From Puteibacter caeruleilacunae (GTDB lineage Bacteria; Bacteroidota; Bacteroidia; Bacteroidales; Prolixibacteraceae): DNA of 64,000 nt. The notes beneath the pieces were generated by a model. The model did no database searches. It saw nothing but the letters and a program-made list of their open reading frames with translations, and was not told the origin of the DNA. This document shows positions 17,796 through 26,893 of the stretch, piece after piece. Made by a program: the position numbers and the translations under genes. How positions within the stretch are numbered: the stretch's first letter is position 1; each line of letters opens with the position of its first letter. The stretch lies in contig SJCO01000007.1 of the NCBI GenBank assembly GCA_005217565.1, positions 282,939 to 346,938 on the forward strand, in the 5' to 3' direction.

Positions 17796-18896
17796 ATGAG
17801 ATTCACCATTATAAATAAATATATTTTTTTAACGCTAATTAACCTTATTGGTGCTAATATTTTTGCTTTTGCTCAAGATCAACAGCTAAAACCACTAAAA
17901 ACAGTAGTTATTGACCCCGGTCACGGAGGAAAAGATCCTGGAGCTGTATACAAAGGAATAAAAGAAAAAGATATTGTCTTAAATATTGGACAAAAACTTG
18001 GTCAATATATTAATAAAAATATCCCAGAGATCAATGTTGTTTATACACGCGACAAGGATGTTTTTATTCCTTTACACAAAAGAGCATATATAGGGAACCA
18101 ATGTCATGCCGACCTGTTCATTTCTTTACATGCAAATTATTGTGGAGCAACCTACGTTGCTGGCACGGAAACATTTGTCTTAGGGAATCATCGTTCCGAA
18201 GAGAACCTTGAGGTCGCCAAAAAAGAGAACTCTGTAATTCTACTCGAGGATGACTACTCAATAACTTACGAGGGATTCGATCCCAATTCTCATGAGTCGT
18301 ATATCATATTCGAGTTGATTCAGAATAACTTTAAAATCCAAAGTGTTCAATTTGCCGATTTAACCCAAAATCAATTTGCACAACGAGTAGGTCGTAAAAA
18401 TAGAGGAGTAAAAGAAGCTGGATTTCTGGTTCTTCGAAGAACTTCAATGCCTGGGGTACTTATTGAAGTAGGCTTTTTAAGTAATCCTAATGAACGTCAA
18501 TTTCTTGCCAGCGATAAAGGACAAACTTACATTGCTTCGGCAATATACCGAGCATTTAAATCATATAAAGAAAAGATAGAAGCACAAACGGCATATAATA
18601 TTCCTGTAACTCAGGAAGCAGAAACAACTACACCAACGAAATCTATCGAGCCAATTGTAAAACGAACATATGGTATCCAACTTGCGGCCAGTAAAAAGAA
18701 CATTCCTTTGGAAAAATCAAACTTTAAGGGATTAAGTGATGTTCAGAAAAAAAAGGTTGATAATATCTATAAATATTTTATAGGCAACTTTGAGACTAAA
18801 GAACAGGCGAGCTTGTATCTCAAAAAGATACGTAAAAAATTTAGAGATGCATTTGTCATTTCTTTTGAAAACGGGCAGATACAAAGCGTTCCATAG
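17796..18896 (+). CDS. N-acetylmuramoyl-L-alanine amidase (AmiC-type)
   Basis: 366 residues with a signal peptide (cleavage near FAFAQ). The amidase_3 domain is clear: VVIDPGHGGKDPGA (zinc His), KEKDIVLNIGQKLG, VYTRDKDVFIPL, LFISLHANYCG (zinc His) and GVLIEVGFLSNPNE (catalytic Glu). It cuts the bond between MurNAc and L-Ala of peptidoglycan, chiefly during daughter-cell separation. The last 70 residues, after a Thr/Pro linker, resemble a SPOR domain (YGIQLAASKKN, KYFIGNFETKEQASLYLKKI) that would direct it to denuded septal glycan. The next gene is an MCE protein with its own promoter element. Confidence 0.95.
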   Translation: MRFTIINKYIFLTLINLIGANIFAFAQDQQLKPLKTVVIDPGHGGKDPGAVYKGIKEKDIVLNIGQKLGQYINKNIPEINVVYTRDKDVFIPLHKRAYIGNQCHADLFISLHANYCGATYVAGTETFVLGNHRSEENLEVAKKENSVILLEDDYSITYEGFDPNSHESYIIFELIQNNFKIQSVQFADLTQNQFAQRVGRKNRGVKEAGFLVLRRTSMPGVLIEVGFLSNPNERQFLASDKGQTYIASAIYRAFKSYKEKIEAQTAYNIPVTQEAETTTPTKSIEPIVKRTYGIQLAASKKNIPLEKSNFKGLSDVQKKKVDNIYKYFIGNFETKEQASLYLKKIRKKFRDAFVISFENGQIQSVP

Positions 18897-18930
18897 AATA
18901 AATAAAACCTGCAACACATAAATATTTTTT

Positions 18931-18938
18931 TACCTTTG
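18931..18938 (+). promoter_or_regulatory. -7 element for the MCE/MlaD gene
   Basis: TACCTTTG matches TAnnTTTG exactly, 28 bases before the ATG at 18967. Confidence 0.45.
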
Positions 18939-18966
18939 TATAAATTCGAGAACCAAAATAATATCG

Positions 18967-20217
18967 ATGAATACCAAACGACTTTCAAAAACAGGATTAT
19001 TAATAGTAGTAAGTATTTTCGCTCTTTATTGGGGAGTTAATTATCTTAAAGGGAATGATGTATTTAAATCTGTTGATACATATCATGTACGTTATCAGAA
19101 AGTTGATGGCTTAGTTGAATCCAGTGCAGTCATTCTAAATGGATATAAAATTGGTCAGGTCAATGAGGTAAAATTTGCAGATGATGCATCGGGTGATCTT
19201 CTTGTTACATTTAACCTTCCTGAAGGATTTAAAGTTCCAAAGAATACCTTAGCTAAGATTATCAGTACTGATTTAATGGGAACAAAGTCGATAAGTTTAA
19301 TCCTTACCAATGAAAAAGAGTTTCATAAAAGTGGTGACACGTTAAAAAGTGATATCGAAGGAGACCTTAAGGAGCAGGTAAGTATGCAAATTGCACCTTT
19401 GAAAAATAAAGCAGAAGACTTATTATCGTCTCTTGATTCTGCTATTACAGTTGTAACTTATGTCTTTAATGAAAGTACCAGAGATAACCTCAAAGAAAGC
19501 TTTGAACACATAAACAATACAATTTATAATTTGGAAAAGACATCTCAGGACCTTAGTGAGATGATTAAAATAAATAAACTTGCAATCACTTCTATTGTTG
19601 CTAATATGGATTCGATAACAACCACCATTAGCACTAATCGAGGGGATATTAAGGAGATTACGAATAATCTAGCCGCCTTTACCGATACTTTGGCCAATAT
19701 GGAACTTGCCGGTCTTGTTAAAAAGACAAACAATACTATGGCAAATATTGACTCCATAGTTTATAGTATCCAGAATCAGGAAGGAAGTTTAGGTCTGTTC
19801 TTAAAAGATCCTGCTCTATATGCAAACTTAACCGATGCATCGAAGGATTTAGACCGGTTACTGCGTGATTTTAGAGCGAATCCTGAAAGATATGTACATT
19901 TCTCGGCGATTGATCTAGGAAAAGATATATACATCTCTCCTTCTGAAAATGGCGGAAATTCTAAAATTACCTATAAAGTATTTCTATTGTCTTCTGATAT
20001 TAAACTTGAAGTTAGCTCTGCTCTATTTGATGGTTATGAGGTAGAGGAACAAAAGGTAGTCGATTCATTTAACTACTTTACAGGATCTACCAATAATTAT
20101 CAGCAAGCATTGGAGACATATGAAACTGTTCGTTCAGACTTTCCAAATGCCGAAATAATCGCATTTAAAAATGGAAGAAAAATAAAGCTTCAAAAAGCAG
20201 TTCGTAAATCAAAATAG
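18967..20217 (+). CDS. MlaD/MCE family lipid-transport protein
   Basis: 416 residues. A single membrane anchor (LLIVVSIFALYWGVNYL, residues 12-28) is followed by an MCE domain (YQKVDGLVESSAVILNGYKI, GTKSISLIL) and then a long helical region rich in Asn/Thr/Ser (about 130-310) that resembles the needle or tube-forming part of MCE proteins. A C-terminal region follows (residues 330-416), ending basic. MCE proteins bind phospholipid and carry it between inner and outer membranes, working with an MlaE/MlaF ABC transporter that is not in this window. In Bacteroidota this gene is often next to an amidase. Confidence 0.88.
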   Translation: MNTKRLSKTGLLIVVSIFALYWGVNYLKGNDVFKSVDTYHVRYQKVDGLVESSAVILNGYKIGQVNEVKFADDASGDLLVTFNLPEGFKVPKNTLAKIISTDLMGTKSISLILTNEKEFHKSGDTLKSDIEGDLKEQVSMQIAPLKNKAEDLLSSLDSAITVVTYVFNESTRDNLKESFEHINNTIYNLEKTSQDLSEMIKINKLAITSIVANMDSITTTISTNRGDIKEITNNLAAFTDTLANMELAGLVKKTNNTMANIDSIVYSIQNQEGSLGLFLKDPALYANLTDASKDLDRLLRDFRANPERYVHFSAIDLGKDIYISPSENGGNSKITYKVFLLSSDIKLEVSSALFDGYEVEEQKVVDSFNYFTGSTNNYQQALETYETVRSDFPNAEIIAFKNGRKIKLQKAVRKSK

Positions 20218-20589
20218 TATATATAACTCTATCTCAATTTTAGATTAAATCTATATAGTAATTTGTTGTCGATTTTTTCAAAAAAAATGAATCCTACATC
20301 AATAACACTAAAAGCCTTGCTCTAAAAGAGATAGACAAATATATTGCGTTTTTTTATTTGTAATTTAGATTTCCAAATCAGCCCATATAGGCCTGACTAT
20401 CATATACTTAAAACAAAAACACGCGAAGGTTTTCTTAAAATTCTGATAAATAAGACAATAGACTATTTTCGAAAAAGTCAAGACTTATGCGAGTTTTTTT
20501 TCAACTTTTTTTTCACAATCTTTGTCATGGGAAACGATTCAGAGGTAGAAAAAAGTTGTCTAATAATTAATTGTTGTTGTCCTTAAAAA
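20218..20589 (+). other. Upstream region of dnaA
   Basis: 372 AT-rich bases. An 80-codon reading frame (20344-20586) is open but has no coding character and a Phe-rich, low-complexity sequence, so I do not call it. No DnaA box close to TTATCCACA is visible, so there is no support for an origin here. The region should contain the dnaA promoter; a TAnnTTTG match was not found. Confidence 0.4.
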
Positions 20590-22023
20590 ATGCTAAAAGA
20601 TCACACCATAGTCTGGCATAATTGTTTGTCGGTCATAAAGGATAATGTTCCGCCAGTAAGTTTTAAAACCTGGTTTGAACCAATTGTCCCTGTTAAGATA
20701 GATGAAAATATTCTAACGATACAGGTACCAAGTCCGTTCTTCTACGAGTACTTAGAGGAACAGTACATTGATATATTACGTAAAACATTACGTAAGGAGA
20801 TAGGTCCTGATGCTAAGTTGGAATATAATGTGGTGATGGGAAACAATAATGGTTTTGAAGGTCCGAAACCATTTACGGTAAAATACCCGACAAATAATAA
20901 TGCTCCTCTGAAGAACAGACCAATGTCTGTTCCTATCAAGACTGAAGAAAAAGCGATTAGAAATCCATTCATTATTCCTGGAATCCAGAAACTGAATGTG
21001 GACCCTCAGTTAAAACCTGATAATACATTTGATAATTTTATCGAAGGTAATTGTAATAGGCTAGCTAGAAGTGCAGGATTTGCTGTTGCTCAAAATCCAG
21101 GAGGAACAGCTTTCAACCCTCTACTAATTTATGGAAAATCAGGATTAGGAAAGACACACTTAGCTCAAGCTATTGGGATTGAAGTAAAGCGACGCTCTCC
21201 AGAGAAGGTAGTATTATATGTTAGTGCGAATAAGTTTATCACACAATTTACTGAAGCTACCAGAAACAACAATAGGAATGATTTTCTGCATTTCTACCAA
21301 ATGATAGATGTTTTGATTCTTGATGATGTTCAAGAGTTTGCTGGAAAAGAAAAAACTCAGGAAACCTTCTTCCATATATTTAATCATTTACATCAAACAG
21401 GAAAGCAATTAATTCTTACATCAGATAAAGCGCCCATAGATTTGCAAGGAATGGAGCAACGTCTTCTTTCTCGCTTCAAATGGGGACTTATGGCAGATCT
21501 TCAGGTACCCGATTTCGAAACAAGAATTGCTATTCTAAAGAAGAAAATCTATAAAGACGGACTTGAATTATCTCAAGAGGTAATAGAATACGTTGCTTCT
21601 CACATCAATAATAACGTACGAGAGTTAGAAGGTGCCCTTATTTCTCTATTGGCACAGTCGATGTTAAACAAGAAAGAAATAACAATCGATTTGGCAGCAG
21701 AGATGATTAAGAAGCTCGTGAAGAGTACAGAGAAAGAGATTACAATTGATTTCATTGAGAAAGTTGTCTGCGAGTACTTCGGCCTACCTGCCGACTCTCT
21801 TCAAGCTAAAACTAGGAAAAGAGAAATCGTACAGGCTCGACAAATTGCAATGTATTTCTCAAAGAATATGACAAAAGCGTCACTTGCTTCAATTGGAGCT
21901 CAGATTGGGAAGAAGGATCACGCGACAGTATTGCATGCTTGCAAAACTGTTAGGAATTTAAAAGATACAGATAAATCTTTCCGTAACTATGTTGATGATA
22001 TAGAAAAGAAACTTAGAATGTAA
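20590..22023 (+). CDS. dnaA: Chromosomal replication initiator protein DnaA
   Basis: 477 residues. N-terminal DnaB-interaction domain (VSFKTWFEPIVPV), a variable linker, then the AAA+ domain with Walker A GKSGLGKTHL (182-191), Walker B VLILDDVQEF and sensor sequences (LLSRFKWGL). The C-terminal helix-turn-helix contains the DnaA signature KDHATVLHACKTV. The protein binds origin DNA as an ATP form and opens it. It is monocistronic, with a strong terminator 8 bases after the stop. Confidence 0.98.
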   Translation: MLKDHTIVWHNCLSVIKDNVPPVSFKTWFEPIVPVKIDENILTIQVPSPFFYEYLEEQYIDILRKTLRKEIGPDAKLEYNVVMGNNNGFEGPKPFTVKYPTNNNAPLKNRPMSVPIKTEEKAIRNPFIIPGIQKLNVDPQLKPDNTFDNFIEGNCNRLARSAGFAVAQNPGGTAFNPLLIYGKSGLGKTHLAQAIGIEVKRRSPEKVVLYVSANKFITQFTEATRNNNRNDFLHFYQMIDVLILDDVQEFAGKEKTQETFFHIFNHLHQTGKQLILTSDKAPIDLQGMEQRLLSRFKWGLMADLQVPDFETRIAILKKKIYKDGLELSQEVIEYVASHINNNVRELEGALISLLAQSMLNKKEITIDLAAEMIKKLVKSTEKEITIDFIEKVVCEYFGLPADSLQAKTRKREIVQARQIAMYFSKNMTKASLASIGAQIGKKDHATVLHACKTVRNLKDTDKSFRNYVDDIEKKLRM

Positions 22024-22031
22024 TAAGATAT

Positions 22032-22060
22032 GCAGGTTCATTTTGAACCTGCTTTTTTTT
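22032..22060 (+). terminator. dnaA terminator
   Basis: 9-bp perfect stem GCAGGTTCA / TGAACCTGC with a 3-base loop, followed by eight U residues. Confidence 0.9.
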
Positions 22061-22095
22061 ATTCTAAATTGCAACCACACTGAAAAAAAGAATCA

Positions 22096-22959
22096 ATGAT
22101 ATATCTGTGTTTAAGTATACTCTCATCAACATTCATTTTCCTTATATTTAAATACATTGAACGTTTTAATCAACACCTACTCTACCCTATTATTATTAAT
22201 TACCTTACAGCTTTCACGCTTGGTGTATCACTCCTATCTCCTAATGAAAAGTTATCATCAATAACACAGGTACAATGGTTACCAATAGTAAGCATTATTG
22301 GTGTTGCTTTCATTGTAATGTTCATCTTAATTGGTAAATCAACACAACAAGCTGGCATTACACCCACAACAATCGCCACAAAACTATCAATGGTGATTCC
22401 TATTTGTTATTCATTACTCTATTTTGATGAAACACTCCATCTAACAAAACTTGTTGGTATTATTATGGCTTGTTTAGCGGTAATACTAACCATATATAAA
22501 AAAGAAAGGGTACGCTCTTTAATCTTGCTTCTATTTCCTCTAATTATATTTATAGGATCTGGCTCTGTGGATTCATTAATCAAATATGCACAACACTATT
22601 TCTTAAAAGATGGACAAGTAGAGATATTCTCAACTTTTACCTTTCTTGTTGCATTTATTTCTGGAATACTATTGATGTTAATATTACGTATGTCTGCACA
22701 GCCTCTTCTTAGAAGAAATACGATTACTTTCGGAATAGCATTAGGTATAGCGAATTTCGGATCGCTATACTTCTTTTTAAAGACACTGAATACAGAAATT
22801 CTCGATAGTTCAGTTATATTTGGTGTAAACAATATGGGAATTGTAGTATTATCCGTTCTCTTTGCAAAAGGATTTTTCAAGGAAAAGTTAAACCTTTTGA
22901 ATTGGATCGGTATAATTATCTCTTTGATCAGTATATTTTTATTAACAAAAGAATTATGA
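22096..22959 (+). CDS. EamA/DMT family transporter
   Basis: 287 residues with about ten membrane helices and two EamA-like halves. The first half ends with KLVGIIMACLAVILTIYKKER, and the second with FFKEKLNLLNWIGIIISLISIFLLTKEL, the usual repeated end of each EamA domain. Family members export amino acids or other small metabolites; the substrate is unknown. Its stop overlaps the next ATG (ATGA at 22956-22959), so it is translationally coupled to the YigZ-like gene. Confidence 0.85.
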   Translation: MIYLCLSILSSTFIFLIFKYIERFNQHLLYPIIINYLTAFTLGVSLLSPNEKLSSITQVQWLPIVSIIGVAFIVMFILIGKSTQQAGITPTTIATKLSMVIPICYSLLYFDETLHLTKLVGIIMACLAVILTIYKKERVRSLILLLFPLIIFIGSGSVDSLIKYAQHYFLKDGQVEIFSTFTFLVAFISGILLMLILRMSAQPLLRRNTITFGIALGIANFGSLYFFLKTLNTEILDSSVIFGVNNMGIVVLSVLFAKGFFKEKLNLLNWIGIIISLISIFLLTKEL

Positions 22960-23564
22960 CCACTCAATCTGACACTTATCTAACTATAGAAAATGCTTCT
23001 GAAGGGCTATTTAAGGACAAAGGAAGCAAGTTTATTGCATATGCTTATCCTGTATCAACCGAAGAAGAAATAAAGGATCATATTGCACGATTGAAAAAAG
23101 AACATCATAATGCACGACATCATTGTTATGCATGGCGATTAGGTGCCGAAAAGAAATTGTTTCGAGCCAATGATGATGGAGAGCCTTCAAGTACTGCAGG
23201 TAAACCAATACTTGGCCAGATTCAAGCGAATGATTTAACAAATATTCTAATCGTAGTTGTTCGTTACTTTGGAGGAACGTTACTTGGAGTTAGTGGCTTA
23301 ATCAATGCATACCGGGAAGGAGCAGCAGAGGCAATTGAAAATGCTGTTATCGTAGAAAAAATTGTTGAAGATATCATCAAAGTCGATTTCGATTATCTTA
23401 ACATGAATAATGTGATGAAAGTAATAAAAGATGATAATCTAAATCAGGTTGAAACAAAGTTTGATTTAAACTGTACGATAAAACTAGCTGTAAGACAAAA
23501 TGATACTGAAAGAATTTTAAATAAGTTTAATGATATTATAGGAGTGCAAACAGAAATATTGTAA
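22956..23564 (+). CDS. YigZ/IMPACT family protein
   Basis: 202 residues from the ATG at 22956. An earlier in-frame start at 22902 would add 18 residues that do not belong to the family. The UPF0029/IMPACT N-terminal domain is evident: FKDKGSKFIAYAYPV, HHNARHHCYAWRLG, NDDGEPSSTAGKPILGQI and VVVRYFGGTLLGVSGL. The eukaryotic relative regulates GCN2; the bacterial role is unclear, with RNA or ribosome association suggested. The start overlaps the transporter stop. Confidence 0.93.
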   Translation: MTTQSDTYLTIENASEGLFKDKGSKFIAYAYPVSTEEEIKDHIARLKKEHHNARHHCYAWRLGAEKKLFRANDDGEPSSTAGKPILGQIQANDLTNILIVVVRYFGGTLLGVSGLINAYREGAAEAIENAVIVEKIVEDIIKVDFDYLNMNNVMKVIKDDNLNQVETKFDLNCTIKLAVRQNDTERILNKFNDIIGVQTEIL

Positions 23565-23649
23565 AACATTATATTTTATAACATATCATTTTCCACAAAA
23601 ATGTTGATTATTTTTTGGCAAAAGCTAATGAAAGATTCAAATAAAACTA

Positions 23650-23657
23650 TACTTTTG
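23650..23657 (+). promoter_or_regulatory. -7 promoter element of the pyrBI leader
   Basis: TACTTTTG matches TAnnTTTG. It ends seven bases before the leader ATG, so the leader message is almost leaderless, as for the trp leader at the other end of the window. Confidence 0.5.
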
Positions 23658-23664
23658 GATTTTA

Positions 23665-23910
23665 ATGAAGCATCTAATTAATACTTTAAATTTTATTGTT
23701 AGAAGAGTAATTACTCTTGCAGAGAATTTATTCAATTACTCTGGAGGGGTATCCATTCAGTTTAATCATTGTCTTCATTTTCGAATTAAGAACAATCATT
23801 TTTTCAATTTATATAGAAAGCCAACAGTTATTTTATTTCTGTTGGCTTTTTTTTATGTGATCAAAATTTGTTTAGATATACTAACCTTTAACGAGTATTT
23901 AGTAAGATGA
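23665..23910 (+). CDS. Putative pyrBI leader ORF reading through the attenuator (81 aa)
   Basis: The ORF starts [14 protein letters not shown] right after a -7 box, runs through the terminator hairpin (codons for [11 protein letters not shown]) and ends with a TGA that overlaps the pyrB start as ATGA (23907-23910). The peptide has no recognisable domain and is rich in Phe, Leu and Ile because the DNA is U-rich in the transcript. The arrangement is like the E. coli pyrBI leader. There, low UTP slows RNA polymerase in U-rich RNA, the ribosome catches up, and the terminator cannot form. The coding status is inferred from position, not homology. Confidence 0.6.
   Translation: MKHLINTLNFIVRRVITLAENLFNYSGGVSIQFNHCLHFRIKNNHFFNLYRKPTVILFLLAFFYVIKICLDILTFNEYLVR
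23817..23854 (+). terminator. Attenuator terminator ahead of pyrB
   Basis: 11-bp perfect stem AAAGCCAACAG / CTGTTGGCTTT (23817-23827 with 23839-23849), followed by an eight-base U-tract (23847-23854). It lies 52 bases before the pyrB ATG and more than 250 bases after the preceding gene, so it is better placed to control pyrB than to end yigZ. Confidence 0.88.
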
Positions 23911-24815
23911 AAAAGGATCTTATTTCTATTATGGACTTTAATCGCGATGAGTACATGCGCATCATGGAACTCGCTGCGGATTTCGAGAAGAACCCGAATC
24001 AAAACCTGTTAGAAGGAAAAGTTGTGGCCTCACTATTCTTTGAACCTTCTACCAGAACGAGATTAAGTTTCGAGACTGCCATTAGCAGAATGGGAGGAAG
24101 AATCGTCGGTTTTACAGATTCTTCATCTTCAAGTGTTACAAAAGGAGAAACCCTGCACGATACAATTAGAATGGTTAATAACTATGCCGATTTAATCGTG
24201 ATGCGTCATCCATTGGAAGGTAGTGCCCGCTACGCTTCTGAAGTCGCAGACATCCCTGTAATTAATGCTGGTGATGGAGCAAATCAACATCCAACGCAAA
24301 CATTACTTGATATGTATTCTATGCTTAAGACGCAAGGAACATTAGATAACCTGAATATATTCCTTGTTGGTGATCTTAAGTACGGTCGTACGGTACACTC
24401 TCTTTTGATGGCAATGTCACAATTTGAAAACCCTATTTTCAACTTCATTGCGCCTCCTGAGCTAGCGATGCCTATTGAATACAAGAAATATCTGGATTCA
24501 AAAGGGATTCGCTATTTTGAGCATACAGAGTTCACTGACATTATCTCTGAAGCTGATATCGTATATATGACACGTGTTCAGAAGGAAAGATTTGCTGATC
24601 CAATTGAATATGAAAAAGTCAAAAACGTGTACATTCTTAGAAATTCAATGCTGAAGAATACAAAGGAAAACATGAAAATTCTTCATCCTCTTCCTAGAGT
24701 AAATGAAATCCATGTTGACGTTGATGCTAGTCCTAAAGCATATTATTTCACTCAAGCTCTAAACGGAATGTATACTCGTGAAGCAATTATTGCTCATACG
24801 TTGGGTTTAAAATAA
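23907..24815 (+). CDS. pyrB: Aspartate carbamoyltransferase catalytic subunit
   Basis: 302 residues. Transfers carbamoyl to aspartate, the committed step of pyrimidine synthesis. The carbamoyl-phosphate motif [12 protein letters not shown] (residues 48-59), the SSSVTKGE loop, MRHP, the [11 protein letters not shown] motif and HPLPR are all intact. It forms the E. coli-type holoenzyme with PyrI, encoded 24 bases downstream. Expression is probably set by the leader and terminator upstream. Confidence 0.98.
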   Translation: MKKDLISIMDFNRDEYMRIMELAADFEKNPNQNLLEGKVVASLFFEPSTRTRLSFETAISRMGGRIVGFTDSSSSSVTKGETLHDTIRMVNNYADLIVMRHPLEGSARYASEVADIPVINAGDGANQHPTQTLLDMYSMLKTQGTLDNLNIFLVGDLKYGRTVHSLLMAMSQFENPIFNFIAPPELAMPIEYKKYLDSKGIRYFEHTEFTDIISEADIVYMTRVQKERFADPIEYEKVKNVYILRNSMLKNTKENMKILHPLPRVNEIHVDVDASPKAYYFTQALNGMYTREAIIAHTLGLK

Positions 24816-24839
24816 TTGATAACAAAAAAACTTTGAATA

Positions 24840-25295
24840 ATGGCTAAGACAAAACTTAAAGTTAGTGCAATTAAAGATGGCACTGTAATCGACCATATAC
24901 ATACAGAAAATCTTTTTAAAGTAATCAATATTCTAGGTCTTGATAAGATAAAAAATCAAGTGACCTTTGGAATGAATCTTGAGAGTAAAAAGATTGGTGG
25001 CAAAGCGATCATTAAGATCTCAAATAAGTTTTTTGAACAAGAAGAGATAAACAAAATCGCGATGCTAGCTCCTAATGCTAACTTGAATGTTATACGAGAC
25101 TATGAGGTAGTAGAGAAAAAGATTGTTGAAATTCCTGACCAGATTGTAGGGATTGCAAAATGCTTTAATCCAAAATGTATTAGTAACTTTGAACATATGG
25201 ACTCGATGTTTACGGTAGTTTCCAAGAATCCGTTAGAAGTAAAATGTCACTATTGTGAGAAAATAAATACCAAGGAACAACTGATAATAAAATAA
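24840..25295 (+). CDS. pyrI: Aspartate carbamoyltransferase regulatory subunit
   Basis: 151 residues, the usual length. The N-terminal allosteric domain binds CTP/ATP (VSAIKDGTVIDHI). The C-terminal zinc domain has the four cysteines in CFNPKCISN and VKCHYCEK that contact PyrB. Directly follows pyrB and ends at a strong terminator. Confidence 0.97.
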   Translation: MAKTKLKVSAIKDGTVIDHIHTENLFKVINILGLDKIKNQVTFGMNLESKKIGGKAIIKISNKFFEQEEINKIAMLAPNANLNVIRDYEVVEKKIVEIPDQIVGIAKCFNPKCISNFEHMDSMFTVVSKNPLEVKCHYCEKINTKEQLIIK

Positions 25296-25297
25296 AT

Positions 25298-25324
25298 AAA
25301 AAGGCCTCAAATGAGGCCTTTTAT
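25298..25324. terminator. Bidirectional terminator between pyrI and DUF4293
   Basis: 11-bp stem AAAAGGCCTCA / TGAGGCCTTTT with a very short loop, flanked by A and T tracts so it can serve both convergent genes. Confidence 0.85.
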
Positions 25325-25327
25325 TAT

Positions 25328-25792
25328 TTATCTGATTCGATCAATTGATCTTATTAATGCCTCATCCTTTCCAATGGCTCTAATTGCCAAGTAATCCAGT
25401 ATAATTGCGATTAAAGGAAAAATGAAACTTACCTTGAAACTGTATGATCCTTCAATCAATCCAGCATACTTGGTAGCCAAATAAAAACTTAATCCAAAAT
25501 AACCAAGTAACAACATAATTGAAAAGACAGTCATTCTCATTTGAAGGATTCTCTTCTTATAAAGGAATAGAATTGCAAGGTGCAAAACACAAATGATTCC
25601 AATAAGACTAGCTACTGGCCAACCACTGTAAAGCAATTCATTTCCAGATGATGCTACCTTATAGAATCCTGCAAAATCAAGGAAGTAAATAACTCCGTCA
25701 TTTCCCACAAAATCAATCAATGGAAAAGCGAATAATATCGCCACCAAAATTAGAGAGATCAGCAAATACGCTGATTGAATTCTTTGTATCAT
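25328..25792 (-). CDS. DUF4293 membrane protein
   Basis: 154 residues with four membrane segments, beginning MIQRIQSAYLL as is typical of the DUF4293 family, which is restricted to Bacteroidota. No catalytic motif is visible. The function is unknown. A basic cytoplasmic C-terminal tail (RAIGKDEALIRSIDRIR) follows the last helix. Confidence 0.85.
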   Translation of the reverse strand: MIQRIQSAYLLISLILVAILFAFPLIDFVGNDGVIYFLDFAGFYKVASSGNELLYSGWPVASLIGIICVLHLAILFLYKKRILQMRMTVFSIMLLLGYFGLSFYLATKYAGLIEGSYSFKVSFIFPLIAIILDYLAIRAIGKDEALIRSIDRIR

Positions 25793-25885
25793 AAACTTTT
25801 TTTTCGCAAAGTTAATTTTTTCACTTCAACTATCAACAAAAACAAAGGTCGACATTGCCGACCTTCACCTTTCTATTTTATTTTT

Positions 25886-26698
25886 TTAGTTGCCCCCAAG
25901 AATCAATGGCAAGCCATCTTTACCTGAACCAACAACTACAACTTTTGCATTAGGTGATTTAGACAACTCCATAGTAGCCTCAATACCTCTTTGTTTCAAT
26001 ATTCTATCTGTCAAACTAGCATTAATAATCTGATTATATCTTGCCAATCCTTCTGCCTCAATTCTTCTCTTTTCTGCTTCTTTTTTTGCCTTTTCAAGCG
26101 TATACTGATATGTTAAGAATTTCTGCTCTTCCTCTAATTTTAACTCAATCGCCTGCTTTATTTTTTCTGGTAAATTAATAGAACGAATTAGTAAAGCTTG
26201 CATATCAATATTGTTCGCCTTAAGAATTTCCTGTGTTTCCGAAATGATAGCACCTTCAACCTCTGCCCTTTTTGTTGAGTAGATTTCTTCCATAGTATAA
26301 CGACCAGCCACCTGTCGTACTGACGAACGTACTTCAGGAATAATCAATCGACTGATATAGTTCTTCCCAAAAATCTCGTGAAGATATCCAATACGATTGT
26401 ACTGAGGATTAAAACGTACAGTAATGTCAACATTTAATGATAGTCCGTTTTTATCTAATACATCCATTTTTTCTTCACTTTGCTGCTCTTTTACATCATA
26501 AACATGCATGTCATTCCATGGTGCAATGATGTGAAAACCTGGAGAATAAATGTTTTCCTTGTCTAATCCCGATGTGAATGGACGAAATAATACTCCTCTT
26601 TCTCCTGGTTGCAATGTTACAAACATGCTATTACCAAAAAGAAGAATGACGAAGACGACAACTGCTCCGATAATTAACGACGGCTTATTAATATTCAT
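25886..26698 (-). CDS. Prohibitin/SPFH family membrane protein
   Basis: 270 residues from the ATG at 26698. An upstream in-frame start at 26800 would place 34 charged residues before the anchor and is less likely. Residues 8-26 form one membrane segment, followed by a band-7 domain (VTLQPGERGVLFRPF, LNVDITVRFNP) and a coiled-coil rich in Glu/Lys/Arg (about 180-235). It ends in a Gly-rich tail. Prohibitins form ring scaffolds in the membrane and often regulate FtsH-type proteolysis; no ftsH is nearby. The start was chosen from the anchor position. Confidence 0.9.
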   Translation of the reverse strand: MNINKPSLIIGAVVVFVILLFGNSMFVTLQPGERGVLFRPFTSGLDKENIYSPGFHIIAPWNDMHVYDVKEQQSEEKMDVLDKNGLSLNVDITVRFNPQYNRIGYLHEIFGKNYISRLIIPEVRSSVRQVAGRYTMEEIYSTKRAEVEGAIISETQEILKANNIDMQALLIRSINLPEKIKQAIELKLEEEQKFLTYQYTLEKAKKEAEKRRIEAEGLARYNQIINASLTDRILKQRGIEATMELSKSPNAKVVVVGSGKDGLPLILGGN

Positions 26699-26893
26699 AA
26701 TACCAAAATTTAAGTTGCATAATTTTCTTTTAAAAATAATCAATTTTTGAAATCTACCCCCTATTTTCCGCGATTCATCACAATTATTCTCATCTTGCAA
26801 CTAACGTAATTATTATCCTTCTTCTTTATGAGTATATTATGAGGAAAATTCACCGTCATTTCATATATTAGTTTCTACAAAAAAATAAAGCAC

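Noticed and set aside
20344..20586. 80-codon frame upstream of dnaA
   Set aside because: Phe/Cys-rich low-complexity translation, no recognised domain, and it lies in the dnaA promoter region; best explained as chance in AT-rich DNA.
20218..20589. Possible replication origin next to dnaA
   Set aside because: No sequence close to the DnaA box TTATCCACA and no repeated boxes were found by eye; dnaA and oriC are not always adjacent in Bacteroidota.
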